DNA from: a virus
Strand: one strand, 5' to 3'
Virus record (IMG/VR): IMGVR_UViG_3300031857_013798
Coordinates: 62,001 to 126,000 of that record
Length of the DNA stretch: 64,000 bases
Shown here: positions 41,736 to 50,653 of the stretch, one piece after another
How positions within the stretch are numbered: the first letter of the stretch is position 1
Layout of the letters: each line of letters begins with the position of its first letter
The notes under the pieces: model-generated
Database searches by the model: none
What the model saw: the letters and a program-made list of their open reading frames with translations, nothing else
What the model was told of the DNA's origin: nothing
Position numbers and translations under genes: made by a program

Positions 41736-42713
41736 ATGGCACAACTATTTGATATCAACAACAAAAAACTAGTAACAAACCGCATAGGCAGGCAATATTG
41801 GATCTGGGACAATGACAAACTTTATGAACAGCGTATGGCAAGAGAAAACGGTCCATACCAGGCTCGCAATTTGGTAATGAATCGTCGCTTGCTACCTAAT
41901 GCAAGAACTGTAATTGACATTGGTGGCAACATTGGCATGAACGCAATTGAATATGCCACCTGGTGCCAACATGTAAAAACCTTTGAGCCCATGCAGTCTA
42001 GCATGGAACTAATGAAACTCAATGTAGACATTGCAAAAAATGCAAAACTTCAAGGTCGTTATTGGGATAGCAAACTGCAACAAGTAAGACATCAGCCGGA
42101 TCGTCCAGATGGCTGGTTCAAGTTCCCCAATGGCACATTTGCCAGTCTTGACTTGATAGGAGAGATTGAGTTTTTTGAATATGCATTAGGTAAAGTCGCT
42201 GGAATTATTACCATGGAACAAAAAACCAACGAGTGCAGTCGCGGTGATGCTGTGTTACTTGATGGCAAAACTACCAACAATCCCACACAGACTGCAGAGC
42301 AACGCACACTTGACAGTTTTGGGTTTGAAAATGTTGATCTTATTAAGATTGATATTGAAGGTTCTGAACTGTTTGCATTAGAAGGTGCAACACAAACCAT
42401 TGCTAAGTATCAACCCGTGGTTCAGGTCGAACTGCGAGATACACATTGTAAACGATTTGGGTACACTTGCAATGATATTATCAATCTTATGATGGGGTTA
42501 GGTGATTATGTGATGTGTGATTTTAACGGCAATGACCTTGGTAAAAGTTATACCAAAGTATCTGGAGTTATGGATCGTTTCTTTGTGCCAAGATCAATTT
42601 TTGATGCTACTGAATTTAAAAATAAAAAGGTACACCCTGGCATGAAAAAAACTAAGACAGACAAAAAAGCAAACAACAAACATTTATCTAACTTATTTGA
42701 GATTACATTATGA
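41736..42713 (+). CDS. FkbM-like methyltransferase
   Basis: 325 residues. VIDIGGNIGMNAIEYA near 60-75 is the SAM-binding motif I; LIKIDIEGSELFALEGA near 205-221 is the FkbM motif; NVDLIKID marks the usual acidic end. FkbM enzymes O-methylate sugars or small molecules, which fits the glycan genes downstream. SD AAGG at 41725. It overlaps the next gene by 4 nt; a Lys-rich C-terminal extension is present. Confidence 0.75.
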   Translation: MAQLFDINNKKLVTNRIGRQYWIWDNDKLYEQRMARENGPYQARNLVMNRRLLPNARTVIDIGGNIGMNAIEYATWCQHVKTFEPMQSSMELMKLNVDIAKNAKLQGRYWDSKLQQVRHQPDRPDGWFKFPNGTFASLDLIGEIEFFEYALGKVAGIITMEQKTNECSRGDAVLLDGKTTNNPTQTAEQRTLDSFGFENVDLIKIDIEGSELFALEGATQTIAKYQPVVQVELRDTHCKRFGYTCNDIINLMMGLGDYVMCDFNGNDLGKSYTKVSGVMDRFFVPRSIFDATEFKNKKVHPGMKKTKTDKKANNKHLSNLFEITL

Positions 42714-43243
42714 ATAGACCCGGACACGAAGATACCAATTTCTTTGTAGGTACAGAAGTTGAGGCCAGTCCTGTAGCCGGTCACCGTACATTGTTTGTGG
42801 TCGGACTGCAAGATGCAGATCAAATCATGTGGCAACTGGGTGAGTCAGACCACAAGAGTAAAAATCCAATCACACACATCTACTTTGGCGCCAATCAAAG
42901 TTTTCCAAACCCCACTATGAACGATGCTGGAGTCTGGACTGCCTGGGAACAGATGATTCAACCGTGGCTGGATCGAGGATACTGGTGTACCTTGGATCTT
43001 GATTCAAGTGCTGTGGAAGGATTGTGCGAAGGTAGCTTGTGCGAACAAGCACAATTTGTTCCTATGATTTCAGTGAAACTGCCTTATATTAAACTGCTAG
43101 GCTACAATGCCACTATCAAGCTAGACGACAAAGATTTCAAAGCAACCAACCCAGGAGTATGGTGTCACAGCCTGCATGACTTGCTGGATAGAAAAACATT
43201 TACCTCTTGGGACCAATACACAAAGGATGAAGTAATCAAATGA
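42710..43243 (+). CDS. Conserved T4-like phage protein
   Basis: 177 residues: FFVGTEVEASPVAGHRTLFVVGL, then THIYFGANQSFPNP and QMIQPWLDRGYWCTLDLDSSAVEGL. From memory, this is a conserved unknown in cyanophages, always followed by the next gene. Soluble, with four Cys. Part of a run of ATGA-coupled genes (41736-43683). Confidence 0.65.
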   Translation: MNRPGHEDTNFFVGTEVEASPVAGHRTLFVVGLQDADQIMWQLGESDHKSKNPITHIYFGANQSFPNPTMNDAGVWTAWEQMIQPWLDRGYWCTLDLDSSAVEGLCEGSLCEQAQFVPMISVKLPYIKLLGYNATIKLDDKDFKATNPGVWCHSLHDLLDRKTFTSWDQYTKDEVIK

Positions 43244-43683
43244 TACAAGATGAACGTGAACAAATTGAAAGAATCAAATATGCCGCACAAAGAAGAATCT
43301 GGGTTACCTTCCAAAAAGAAGGCATCCACTTCTACCCCGCAGCCGCAACAGATCCAGCCCTTAAGACGGGCGATGAGTATGATGTTAGTTTCCTTGGTAC
43401 TCCTCACCGTCATATCTTCCACTTCCGGGTGTGGATTGATGTTGTACACAATGATCGAGACATTGAATTCATCCAGTTCAAACGATGGCTACAAAAACTC
43501 TACGAGTCAGGAACCGTCCAACTCGACTACAAGTCATGTGAAATGATGTCAGACGATTTGTATTTGCAAATTGCCGCACGGTATCCAGAACGCTCAGTCT
43601 GGATTGAGGTCTCCGAAGATGGTGAAAACGGAGCTCTTATTAAGTATGAAACTCACCGCCCTAGTATTAACATTGCTATCTAA
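43240..43683 (+). CDS. Conserved T4-like phage protein
   Basis: 147 residues. Features: RIWVTFQKEGIHFYPAA, FLGTPHRHIFHFRVWIDVVHNDRDIEFIQFKRWL and a final WIEVSEDGENGALIKYE. It is a conserved companion of the previous protein in marine T4-like phages. No enzyme motif. Overlaps by 4 nt with the gene before; 11 nt to the next. Confidence 0.65.
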   Translation: MIQDEREQIERIKYAAQRRIWVTFQKEGIHFYPAAATDPALKTGDEYDVSFLGTPHRHIFHFRVWIDVVHNDRDIEFIQFKRWLQKLYESGTVQLDYKSCEMMSDDLYLQIAARYPERSVWIEVSEDGENGALIKYETHRPSINIAI

Positions 43684-43694
43684 TAGGAAACAAA

Positions 43695-43922
43695 ATGGCA
43701 AAAATCGCTATTAAATCTAACCCACGTGTGGCCGAGCTCTTTGAGCATCTTGAGCACTTCCAGGAGTTCTGCCAAGACTACGGTTATCGTTACAACGAAG
43801 CCGATTTGTATAACTTTAAGAGTTATGCCTGGCAGCAGTTCAACAAGTTTTCACAAGGCAAGAATGCCAAGAACATGTGGGACGAAGACACTCGTCGCTT
43901 TGCCGGAGCATTTCGTAACTAA
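43695..43922 (+). CDS. Conserved small T4-like protein
   Basis: 75 residues, SD TAGGAAA. Helical and basic/aromatic: VAELFEHLEHFQEFCQDYGYRYNEADLYNFKSYAW and MWDEDTRRFAGAF. Known only as a conserved small phage protein as far as I recall. Its role is unknown. Confidence 0.6.
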   Translation: MAKIAIKSNPRVAELFEHLEHFQEFCQDYGYRYNEADLYNFKSYAWQQFNKFSQGKNAKNMWDEDTRRFAGAFRN

Positions 43923-43929
43923 GTGGCTG

Positions 43930-44637
43930 ATGAAAAAATTTACATACACTGGACCAAGTTGGGCGGCATCTAGTTGGCCGCTGGATGTACCAACAACTAA
44001 TCTTGCCAAGGAATGGGGGTTTGAGTTCTATGACCATGCTCAATCTGGAACTAGTGTGTTGGGAAGTTATATTAGATTGGTACGATCGCCTAATGTACCT
44101 GTAATTTGGATCTATAATGAACCTATTTTGTGTTTACAAGATGCAACTAAGTTAACTTTCAAAGAATTTATTCAGCGTTCAGACTGGAAAGATATTTGGG
44201 AAGAATGCAATCAATTTTGTCTGAACAAAATCAACAGTTTAAATAAACCTGTGTTGTTAATTGGAGCACACAGTGACATTGTTAATTGCAATTATCCAAA
44301 CATTACTATAGGACATCTTTCCTGGCAAAAATTTCTAGCAGACAAAGCCGGAATGACTATTAATAATGGGTCGGTTTGTGTTATACTAAACGATGGCACA
44401 GAATTTGATATGCATCATTGTTGGGGTGCTGAAGTTATACACAGGTTCATGCACGAAACCCCTAACATCGATCCAGAACCAAGTTTGGTAGACAGTGTGT
44501 GGGACACATTCTTTTTTTGGAAACAACTTGAAACACAAGATTTGTTCAACAATGTTCATCCAAACTTCAAAGGCAATGTACTGTTTGCAGAACATTTAAA
44601 ACCCACAGTGATAAAATTTTTACAGGAACATCAATGA
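43930..44637 (+). CDS. SGNH-like hydrolase
   Basis: 235 residues from ATG 43930. YTGPSWAAS (block I Ser), HAQSGTSVLG (block II), VLLIGAHSDI (block III-like) and NNVHPNFKGNVLFAEHL (the Asp/His block). Coding is somewhat AT-rich compared with the T4-like genes upstream. It begins the glycan operon 43930-49037 and overlaps the glycosyltransferase by 4 nt. Confidence 0.6.
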   Translation: MKKFTYTGPSWAASSWPLDVPTTNLAKEWGFEFYDHAQSGTSVLGSYIRLVRSPNVPVIWIYNEPILCLQDATKLTFKEFIQRSDWKDIWEECNQFCLNKINSLNKPVLLIGAHSDIVNCNYPNITIGHLSWQKFLADKAGMTINNGSVCVILNDGTEFDMHHCWGAEVIHRFMHETPNIDPEPSLVDSVWDTFFFWKQLETQDLFNNVHPNFKGNVLFAEHLKPTVIKFLQEHQ

Positions 44638-45848
44638 GAAAACTATTTTACATGGGCTTGGAAAGTTATGAAGCCCGCTACACACTACAACTCACAGAGT
44701 GGAATCGACGTGTGTTTGACCGCAGAGGTCTTGATGTTGTGTATGTGCCTGGCACTACAATTGACAACACACAAGCTATCTCAGTAGGTCAAGTGTTAGA
44801 CGCACACGGACGCAGTTTCTTTGCCATGAGCCAAATGATGAACTTGGTTCAGCTCATGAAGAACGGCGATGTTACCGGTGACGATGTGATCTACTTTGAA
44901 GACATGTTCCAGCCGGGCTTTGAAAGCCTTGGTTACATCATGAATCAGATTCCACAAGAACAATGTCCAAAGATTTATGTTCGTTGTTTGGCACAGGCCA
45001 TTGATCCTGATGACTTTGTGCATGTGTGGGGTATGGCAAAGTGGATGAACTTGTATGAACAAATGGTCAATGAGATGGTGGCTTTCTCGGGGGGTGCAGT
45101 ATTGGCTACCAATGAAGAAATGGTCGCGCACATGCGCATCGCTGGATGGACTGCTCCAATCTACAACATTTCCGGTCTGGCATTTGGAAAATCAGAGGTT
45201 CTGGAAAGAATTGGCGGTACAGAGAATATCACGCCGTTTGCTGAAAGACCGAGACGAGTGGGTTTTGCAGCCCGTTTCGATCAGGAAAAACAACCTGGAT
45301 TCTTCATGGACCTTATTGAGATGTATGGTGAGCTTACCTCCGAACCGTGTGAGTTTGCAATATACAGTGGCGGACCTCTCCGATCCAACAATCCAGACTA
45401 TATTGAACGTGCCCTCCGTATGGAGGCAGAAGGCAAGCTCAAGATCTACGACAATATAAGCAAGAATGAATACTATAGTCATCTCAACAATACTCGTGTG
45501 TTGTTTAATTGTGCTTTACAAGATTGGGTTTCAAACACCGTATCAGAGGCCGATACTGTTGGATGCAATGTGCTATATCCAGCGTATCGCAGTTTTCCTG
45601 AAACCTTCGCGAACGATCCCAATAGACTGTATATTCCCTGGAGCATAGATGATGCTTATCACAAAATGCAAAACCTACTTCGCGAGCCGCACCACAACAT
45701 GGGACTTATTTCAGATTGGAACAATGCCACTGTGGATCGCGTTATTGATATTATTAGTGGTAGCGGTGAGCAATGGAATAGAGCGGGCAACCGCTATCGT
45801 GACCACGCTTCTCACGAAAAATATCAAGTTGTAAAGATTGAAAAATGA
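44634..45848 (+). CDS. Glycosyltransferase, GT-B (GT4-like)
   Basis: 404 residues. N-terminal region: YMGLESYEARYTLQLTEW and VYVPGTTIDNTQAISVGQVLDA; C-terminal domain: RRVGFAARFDQEKQPGFFMDL, FAIYSGGPLRS, KIYDNISKNEYYSHLNNTRVLFNCALQDWVSNTVSEAD, which is the GT4-type donor-binding pattern with a Glu near residue 320. It should transfer a sugar in the phage or host surface glycan pathway. Overlaps both neighbours by 4 nt. Confidence 0.75.
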   Translation: MRKLFYMGLESYEARYTLQLTEWNRRVFDRRGLDVVYVPGTTIDNTQAISVGQVLDAHGRSFFAMSQMMNLVQLMKNGDVTGDDVIYFEDMFQPGFESLGYIMNQIPQEQCPKIYVRCLAQAIDPDDFVHVWGMAKWMNLYEQMVNEMVAFSGGAVLATNEEMVAHMRIAGWTAPIYNISGLAFGKSEVLERIGGTENITPFAERPRRVGFAARFDQEKQPGFFMDLIEMYGELTSEPCEFAIYSGGPLRSNNPDYIERALRMEAEGKLKIYDNISKNEYYSHLNNTRVLFNCALQDWVSNTVSEADTVGCNVLYPAYRSFPETFANDPNRLYIPWSIDDAYHKMQNLLREPHHNMGLISDWNNATVDRVIDIISGSGEQWNRAGNRYRDHASHEKYQVVKIEK

Positions 45849-46807
45849 TTGTAATTGTAACTGGATCAGCCGGGTACATTGGTGGTCAGACCATGCTGGC
45901 ATTGAAAGATGCCGGGCATGAAGTATACGGCATTGATCGCAGACAGCCTCCTGAACATCTTAGAGGTGTGCCCGATGGATTCTTGTATCAGGACTTTGCA
46001 AGTGATGTAGCACTGAGTTGGATCATACAAAAGCAACCCAATGCTATCATTCATTGTGCTGGCACCAGCCTTGTGGGGCCTTCAGTACAGAACCCTTCAG
46101 AATACTACAACAACAATGTGGCCAAAACATTGAAGTTGTTGGATATTGTTAAACAAAGCATGCCTCGTTGTAGATTGGTGTTTTCAAGTTCAGCAGCCAC
46201 ATACGGTGAGCCCGTCATGAATCCCATACATGAAGTGGATCCCAACGAACCTGTTAGTCCTTATGGCGAATCTAAACTGATGATTGACATGATGCTGGAA
46301 AGCTATCACCGGGCATACGGTCTTGACTATGTTAGTTTTCGCTATTTCAATGCATGTGGTGCAGACCCCAAAGGCAGGCATGGTCAAGAGCCTGGTGCCA
46401 CACATATTATTGCTAGAGTGCTTGAAAGCATAAGGGATCAAAAAGATTTTGTGTTAAACGGAAACGATTTCCCCACTGAGGATGGTACATGTGTGCGTGA
46501 TTACGTGCATGTGGATGATATTGCCCGGGCCCACGTTCTGGCGTTATATCACAAAATCCCTGCGGGCGTTTACAATCTTGGCTCCAGCATGGGCACAAGC
46601 AATCACGGCATTATTGAAGCCGCACTTGATGAAACACAACAACCATTGAATGTTGTTGTTGGCAAGCGTAGAGCCGGTGACCCTCCTGTACTTACTGCCA
46701 GTTCAGAAAAGTTTAATTTGATAGCAGGAGCATGGCGTCATTATGAGCTAGATGACATGATTCAACACGCATGGAACTGGTATGTTCGACAAGATAAAAA
46801 AGTTTGA
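45845..46807 (+). CDS. galE: UDP-glucose 4-epimerase (GalE)-like
   Basis: 320 residues. N-terminal NAD-binding GSAGYIGGQ (residues 7-15), SSSAATYGEP with the catalytic Ser region, and SPYGESKLM with the YxxxK pair near 140-144; RYFNACGADPKGRHG and EDGTCVRDYVHVDDIARAH are GalE signatures. It interconverts UDP-glucose and UDP-galactose or the N-acetyl forms. The 3' end overlaps the aminotransferase gene by 26 nt. Confidence 0.9.
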   Translation: MIVIVTGSAGYIGGQTMLALKDAGHEVYGIDRRQPPEHLRGVPDGFLYQDFASDVALSWIIQKQPNAIIHCAGTSLVGPSVQNPSEYYNNNVAKTLKLLDIVKQSMPRCRLVFSSSAATYGEPVMNPIHEVDPNEPVSPYGESKLMIDMMLESYHRAYGLDYVSFRYFNACGADPKGRHGQEPGATHIIARVLESIRDQKDFVLNGNDFPTEDGTCVRDYVHVDDIARAHVLALYHKIPAGVYNLGSSMGTSNHGIIEAALDETQQPLNVVVGKRRAGDPPVLTASSEKFNLIAGAWRHYELDDMIQHAWNWYVRQDKKV

Positions 46808-47378
46808 AGAAGAACTAGCAGAGTTCACAGGAGCACCGTATGCAATCATGACTGATTGCTGTACACATGCCATTGAACTTTGCTTGCGATATGATCGAGT
46901 ACGAGCTTGTAAGTTTACACCTTACACTTATTTGAGCATTCCTATGACCATGCACAAGTTAGGCATTCACTATGTCTATCACGATATTGACTGGCAGCAT
47001 TGGGAAGGCGAGTATGAATTCACTTACACTAGAATTTGGGACTCAGCTCGCAGATTGGAACAGGATATGTATCGGCCAGGCACCATGCAGTGTTTGAGTT
47101 TTGGACATACAAAGCCATTGGCTATTGGGCATGGTGGTGCTATATTGTTGGATGATAAAAAAGCATATGAAACCATATTGCGCCAACGCTATGATGGCAG
47201 AGACTTGACTGTGGCACCTTGGCAGGACCAAAAGACATTTCATGTGGGCTATCACTACAAGCCCAGTATTGAAGATGCCATTCAAGGTGTGGCATTGCTA
47301 CAAGGTGTCAAGGAACACAATCCTAAACCTGTGTATGTGCCATATCCTGATCTAAGAAATATCAAGATTGTTGAATGA
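46782..47378 (+). CDS. Short DegT/DnrJ-type PLP aminotransferase
   Basis: 198 residues against about 370 for the family. The N-terminal half is typical (EFTGAPYAIMTDCCTHAIELCL), the PLP-lysine segment is SFGHTKPLAIGHGGAI near 110-126, and FHVGYHYKPSIEDAIQG follows. It seems to keep the PLP-binding part and lose most of the C-terminal domain. It could form a sugar aminotransferase with reduced structure, or act on a nucleotide-sugar made with the epimerase. Confidence 0.7.
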   Translation: MFDKIKKFEEELAEFTGAPYAIMTDCCTHAIELCLRYDRVRACKFTPYTYLSIPMTMHKLGIHYVYHDIDWQHWEGEYEFTYTRIWDSARRLEQDMYRPGTMQCLSFGHTKPLAIGHGGAILLDDKKAYETILRQRYDGRDLTVAPWQDQKTFHVGYHYKPSIEDAIQGVALLQGVKEHNPKPVYVPYPDLRNIKIVE

Positions 47379-48376
47379 AGTGGTTTAGTTTTTCAAGACG
47401 CAATCTTGTGCATTATGGTGCATTGCACATGGCACAATGGTATCTTGATAACCCTGGTCCTAGAGTAGAACAAGATTTAGCAACCAGCGGAATGTCACGA
47501 GCCGACTTGCACGGCAAAAAACTCATAGTAGATTTTAGAGCCGAAGGCCAGTGTGACAAAGTGATCGGCAATCTAATTACGTATTTGCAAACACTACCAG
47601 TTGAAGATATCCTGGTGGTATTCAACGCTGTGGTTGACGTTGATGGCCTTTCGTACAAAGCACTGTCGCAACCTACTTTTCTAACAAATTTTGCCGGTTG
47701 GTTTGATCGTCTTGATGCGTCTGGTGCCGCTACTGGCATTGACACAAAGTTTTTGTGTTTGATTCGTAGGCCCAGTATAAGTCGTGCTAGACTTGCTGCT
47801 GGGTTGACGGACATCTCTAGTGTCAGACTCAGCTTTGGTAGCATGGGTGCCAATAACATTACCAACGAATACCGAGAAATTATACCAAGAGAATTGCCGC
47901 TGTTGTTGGATGGGATTGTGGAACGATCAACTGGGCTAGAACATGACCAAACCAACAGCATGTTCAAAACCTGCATGTTCAATATTGTTGCAGAGTCTGG
48001 CAGTCAGTCTGATGTTGGCGTGTGGCGCAGTCATTTTATCAGTGAAAAAACATTCAAGGCATTTGGCTTGAGACAAATTCCAATTTGGTTTGCAGTTCCT
48101 GGTCTGGTTGCTGAAGTGCGTAAACTGGGGTTTGATGTGTTTGATGACATTGTCACACACAGTTATGACAACATCACAGATGAAGATCAGAGATTACATG
48201 CTGTGCTGAAAGAAATACACAGGCTAGATCAATTGACTGTGGGACAATGTTGTGAGTTAAAACAACAGTTGTCCACACGCATTGAAAACAACTATAATCT
48301 GTTGAGAGAATATGCACGAGACGTAGATGCTTGGTACAGCCGCGTGGAAACAGAGTTTGATAAGAATGATTCATAG
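47375..48376 (+). CDS. Glycosyltransferase-like protein, SEKT family, copy 2
   Basis: 333 residues. FISEKTFKAFGLRQIPIWFAVPGL and VRKLGFDVFDDIVTHSYDN in the C-terminal third match copies at 26195 and 63099. An earlier region (residues about 120-180) has SRARLAAGLTD. Coupled by 4 nt to the aminotransferase gene and overlapping the next SGNH gene by 11 nt. It is likely a GT10/GT-B-like enzyme. Confidence 0.6.
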   Translation: MKWFSFSRRNLVHYGALHMAQWYLDNPGPRVEQDLATSGMSRADLHGKKLIVDFRAEGQCDKVIGNLITYLQTLPVEDILVVFNAVVDVDGLSYKALSQPTFLTNFAGWFDRLDASGAATGIDTKFLCLIRRPSISRARLAAGLTDISSVRLSFGSMGANNITNEYREIIPRELPLLLDGIVERSTGLEHDQTNSMFKTCMFNIVAESGSQSDVGVWRSHFISEKTFKAFGLRQIPIWFAVPGLVAEVRKLGFDVFDDIVTHSYDNITDEDQRLHAVLKEIHRLDQLTVGQCCELKQQLSTRIENNYNLLREYARDVDAWYSRVETEFDKNDS

Positions 48377-49037
48377 ACTTGCTATTTTAGGAGACAGTTG
48401 GGCATATGGTGCAGAACTTGAGCCAGGCGAAAAATCATTTGGCCAGATCATTGGTGACCGTTTGAATGTGACCAGTGTGGATAATGTTGCAGTACCTGGA
48501 TCCAGCATTCCTCACACAGTGTTGCAACTCAAAGGCTTTTTAGACAAGTACCGCACTGAAAGAGAAAATCCAGACAATAGGTACACTGTATTGGTGTTTT
48601 TGACTTCTCAACAACGTCACATGACCTGGCATGATCGGCTGGTACATTTGCAACCCAACGGAGTGGCTGTGCCCAATGCCAATCCCACAGAACACAATCT
48701 AAACGAATTGTATTACAAGTATTTTTCTAGCGATGCCGCACACGATTATGCTGTGAACACTGCTATCTTGACTGTGCAAGGAATTTGCAGAGAAGCCAGG
48801 GTAAATGCACTATTTGTTGCTGGCTGGCAAAAGATAAAATTTTGGTCTGAAGTAGACACTAGATACATGTATGAGAATGGCAAGGTAACTTGTGCTGACA
48901 TACTGGGAGTGAAATTTACCAGTATGGAACGAGGACATGAATTGTTTAGCAGTAGTGGTGGCCATCCCAATCAACTGGGCCATCAAGTTATAGCAGATAG
49001 GTTAATTAGATGGGTCACAAATCAATTAATCTATTGA
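48366..49037 (+). CDS. SGNH-like hydrolase
   Basis: 223 residues from ATG 48366. AILGDSWAYGAEL (Ser block I), DNVAVPGSSIPHTV (block II), FLTSQQRH (block III) and GHPNQLGHQVIADRLIRW (Asp/His block V). This is the clearest of the five SGNH proteins. Its last codons overlap the promoter of folE. Confidence 0.75.
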   Translation: MIHRLAILGDSWAYGAELEPGEKSFGQIIGDRLNVTSVDNVAVPGSSIPHTVLQLKGFLDKYRTERENPDNRYTVLVFLTSQQRHMTWHDRLVHLQPNGVAVPNANPTEHNLNELYYKYFSSDAAHDYAVNTAILTVQGICREARVNALFVAGWQKIKFWSEVDTRYMYENGKVTCADILGVKFTSMERGHELFSSSGGHPNQLGHQVIADRLIRWVTNQLIY

Positions 49038-49062
49038 CAAGTCAATCTAAATAGTTTACAAT
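49034..49062 (+). promoter_or_regulatory. Sigma70 promoter for folE, dyad at -35
   Basis: TTGACA (49034-49039), 17-bp spacer, TACAAT (49057-49062). ATTGAC-AA-GTCAAT forms a dyad at the -35. CTAAATA also occurs at 49047-49053. Confidence 0.8.
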
Positions 49063-49104
49063 TAACACATAGACATCCACGTCTTATAACTCGGAGAATA
49101 ACAA

Positions 49105-49797
49105 TTGGAAAAAAATCTATCACAAGTCCTTCGCGAACGCATGAAGGCAGACGGCAAGAGATTCTGGGCTGGTGACAACATCAGTGATTATGTTGCTGAG
49201 TCAGATCGTGAACATTTGATTATGGAGGCCACTCAAGCATTTGAACAAGTTCTCGATACACTACTAATTGACAGGGAAAATGATCCTAACTCACAAGGCA
49301 CGGCGCAACGCCTTGCAAAAATGTACTTCAATGAAATTATGGCTGGTCGCTATGAGACGAGCCCTAATGCTACGGCTTTCCCAAACGATACGGACGGAGC
49401 ATACGAAGGTATGCTTGTGGTGCGTTCAGAGCTTAAGAGCATGTGTTCGCATCATCACCAGCCTGTTACGGGTGTGGCTTATATTGGAATCATTGCTGGC
49501 CCCAAACTTATTGGTCTATCCAAGTATACCAGGATTGCGCAATGGTGTGCCCGTCGAGGCACTCTCCAAGAAGAGCTATGTATGGATATTGCTCGCGAAA
49601 TTGAATTCGCGACCGGGTCCAAGGATGTTGCAGTTTATATACAAGCTACCCATGGTTGTTGTGAGAATCGCGGTATCATGGCTCACTCTAGTCTCACCCA
49701 AACAACAGTTTTACACGGTGCGTTTAAATCAGACCAAAGTGTAAAAAAAGAATTCTTTGACAACATCAAACTACAACAGGACTTTGCACCACGATGA
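49105..49797 (+). CDS. folE: GTP cyclohydrolase I (FolE)
   Basis: 230 residues from TTG 49105 (SD CGGAGA). SMCSHHHQPVTG (zinc Cys and His, near 114-122), GLSKYTRI, and THGCCENRGI (second zinc Cys) define FolE, converting GTP to dihydroneopterin triphosphate, the first step toward 7-deazaguanine. An N-terminal 30-residue extension precedes the core. It is followed directly by a DNA glycosylase-like gene. Confidence 0.95.
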   Translation: MEKNLSQVLRERMKADGKRFWAGDNISDYVAESDREHLIMEATQAFEQVLDTLLIDRENDPNSQGTAQRLAKMYFNEIMAGRYETSPNATAFPNDTDGAYEGMLVVRSELKSMCSHHHQPVTGVAYIGIIAGPKLIGLSKYTRIAQWCARRGTLQEELCMDIAREIEFATGSKDVAVYIQATHGCCENRGIMAHSSLTQTTVLHGAFKSDQSVKKEFFDNIKLQQDFAPR

Positions 49798-50204
49798 TAT
49801 TTTTTCATGCATTACGAGATGATCTGATGGTTCAACAACAAATCTCTAACTCATGGGAACACATGGTTGGAGTGATCATGTTGAATCAAACAGGCCGCAA
49901 ATCTGTAAAAACAACCTTGCCAGAATTTTTATACTGGTTCCCAACGCCGGAAGCATTGATCGCAGCCGATGAAGATTTTGTAAAAAGCATTATTGCACCA
50001 TTAGGTATGGCTAATGTAAGATACACCAGATTGAAAAAAATGAGTCAAGACTACATGACTTGGAATGGTGATGATGCTACCGATTTGTACGGCATTGGCA
50101 AATACGGCAGTGATAGTTATGAAATTTTTTTCAAGAAGAACTATACTGTAGAACCCAATGACAAAGAACTCAAACGATATCTCAAAGAGGAAGTTTGCGT
50201 ATGA
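49794..50204 (+). CDS. HhH-GPD DNA glycosylase, MBD4-like
   Basis: 136 residues. The glycosylase part of MBD4 is echoed: SWEHMVGVIMLNQTGRKSV, a helix-hairpin-helix DLYGIGKYGSDSYEIF, and TVEPNDKELKRYL with the likely catalytic Asp. MBD4 and its bacterial/phage relatives remove T or U opposite G or damaged bases. It lacks the Fe-S cluster Cys. In an operon with folE, it may police modified or damaged DNA bases. Confidence 0.75.
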   Translation: MIFFHALRDDLMVQQQISNSWEHMVGVIMLNQTGRKSVKTTLPEFLYWFPTPEALIAADEDFVKSIIAPLGMANVRYTRLKKMSQDYMTWNGDDATDLYGIGKYGSDSYEIFFKKNYTVEPNDKELKRYLKEEVCV

Positions 50205-50314
50205 TAATTATTACTAATTATACTGGCAACATTCAATTTCCAGTTGAAGAAGGATTGTTGGAATGGTTGCAAGCGAACTATCCCTACTCACAATACCATT
50301 TGGAGGAGATCTAA
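50201..50314 (+). CDS. 37-residue conserved-type small protein
   Basis: ATG 50201 overlaps the glycosylase stop (ATGA). It reads MIIITNYTGNIQFPVEEG then LLEWLQANYPYSQYHLEEI, acidic, without Cys. The SD of the next gene lies in its last codons. Small but tightly coupled. Confidence 0.5.
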   Translation: MIIITNYTGNIQFPVEEGLLEWLQANYPYSQYHLEEI

Positions 50315-50653
50315 ATGGCCGGACGAAAACCAATGGTGTCCAAAGCAGAACTATTAGCTCTTGAAGAGTTAAAACTGGAATTTGAAGCACTAACTACATT
50401 TACTACAGAGGAAAATCAAATGGCAAAATCAAAAGCAAAAACAAAGACTGAAGGGTCTGTAAAAAAACTCAGCGACAAGCTGGTCAAAGTTAACGAAAAC
50501 TTTAGCATCAACATGTATGACAATGGCTACATGATTGAAGTAAGCGGTAGGGACGATGAAGACAACTGGAAAACTTCCAAGATCATCGTTGACACTGTAG
50601 ACGAACTGTTGGTGTTGGTTCGTGAAGCAACTGAAATTGAAAGGGCAGAATAA
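50315..50653 (+). CDS. Conserved T4-like protein with internal start
   Basis: 112 residues, SD GGAGGAG. Residues 36-112 (MAKSKAKTKTEG, then KLSDKLVKVNENFSINMYDNG) match the size of a conserved cyanophage protein as I recall it. An in-frame ATG at 50420, preceded by GAGGAAAA, could give a 77-residue product as well. The extra N-terminal 35 residues may be a late addition. Confidence 0.6.
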   Translation: MAGRKPMVSKAELLALEELKLEFEALTTFTTEENQMAKSKAKTKTEGSVKKLSDKLVKVNENFSINMYDNGYMIEVSGRDDEDNWKTSKIIVDTVDELLVLVREATEIERAE

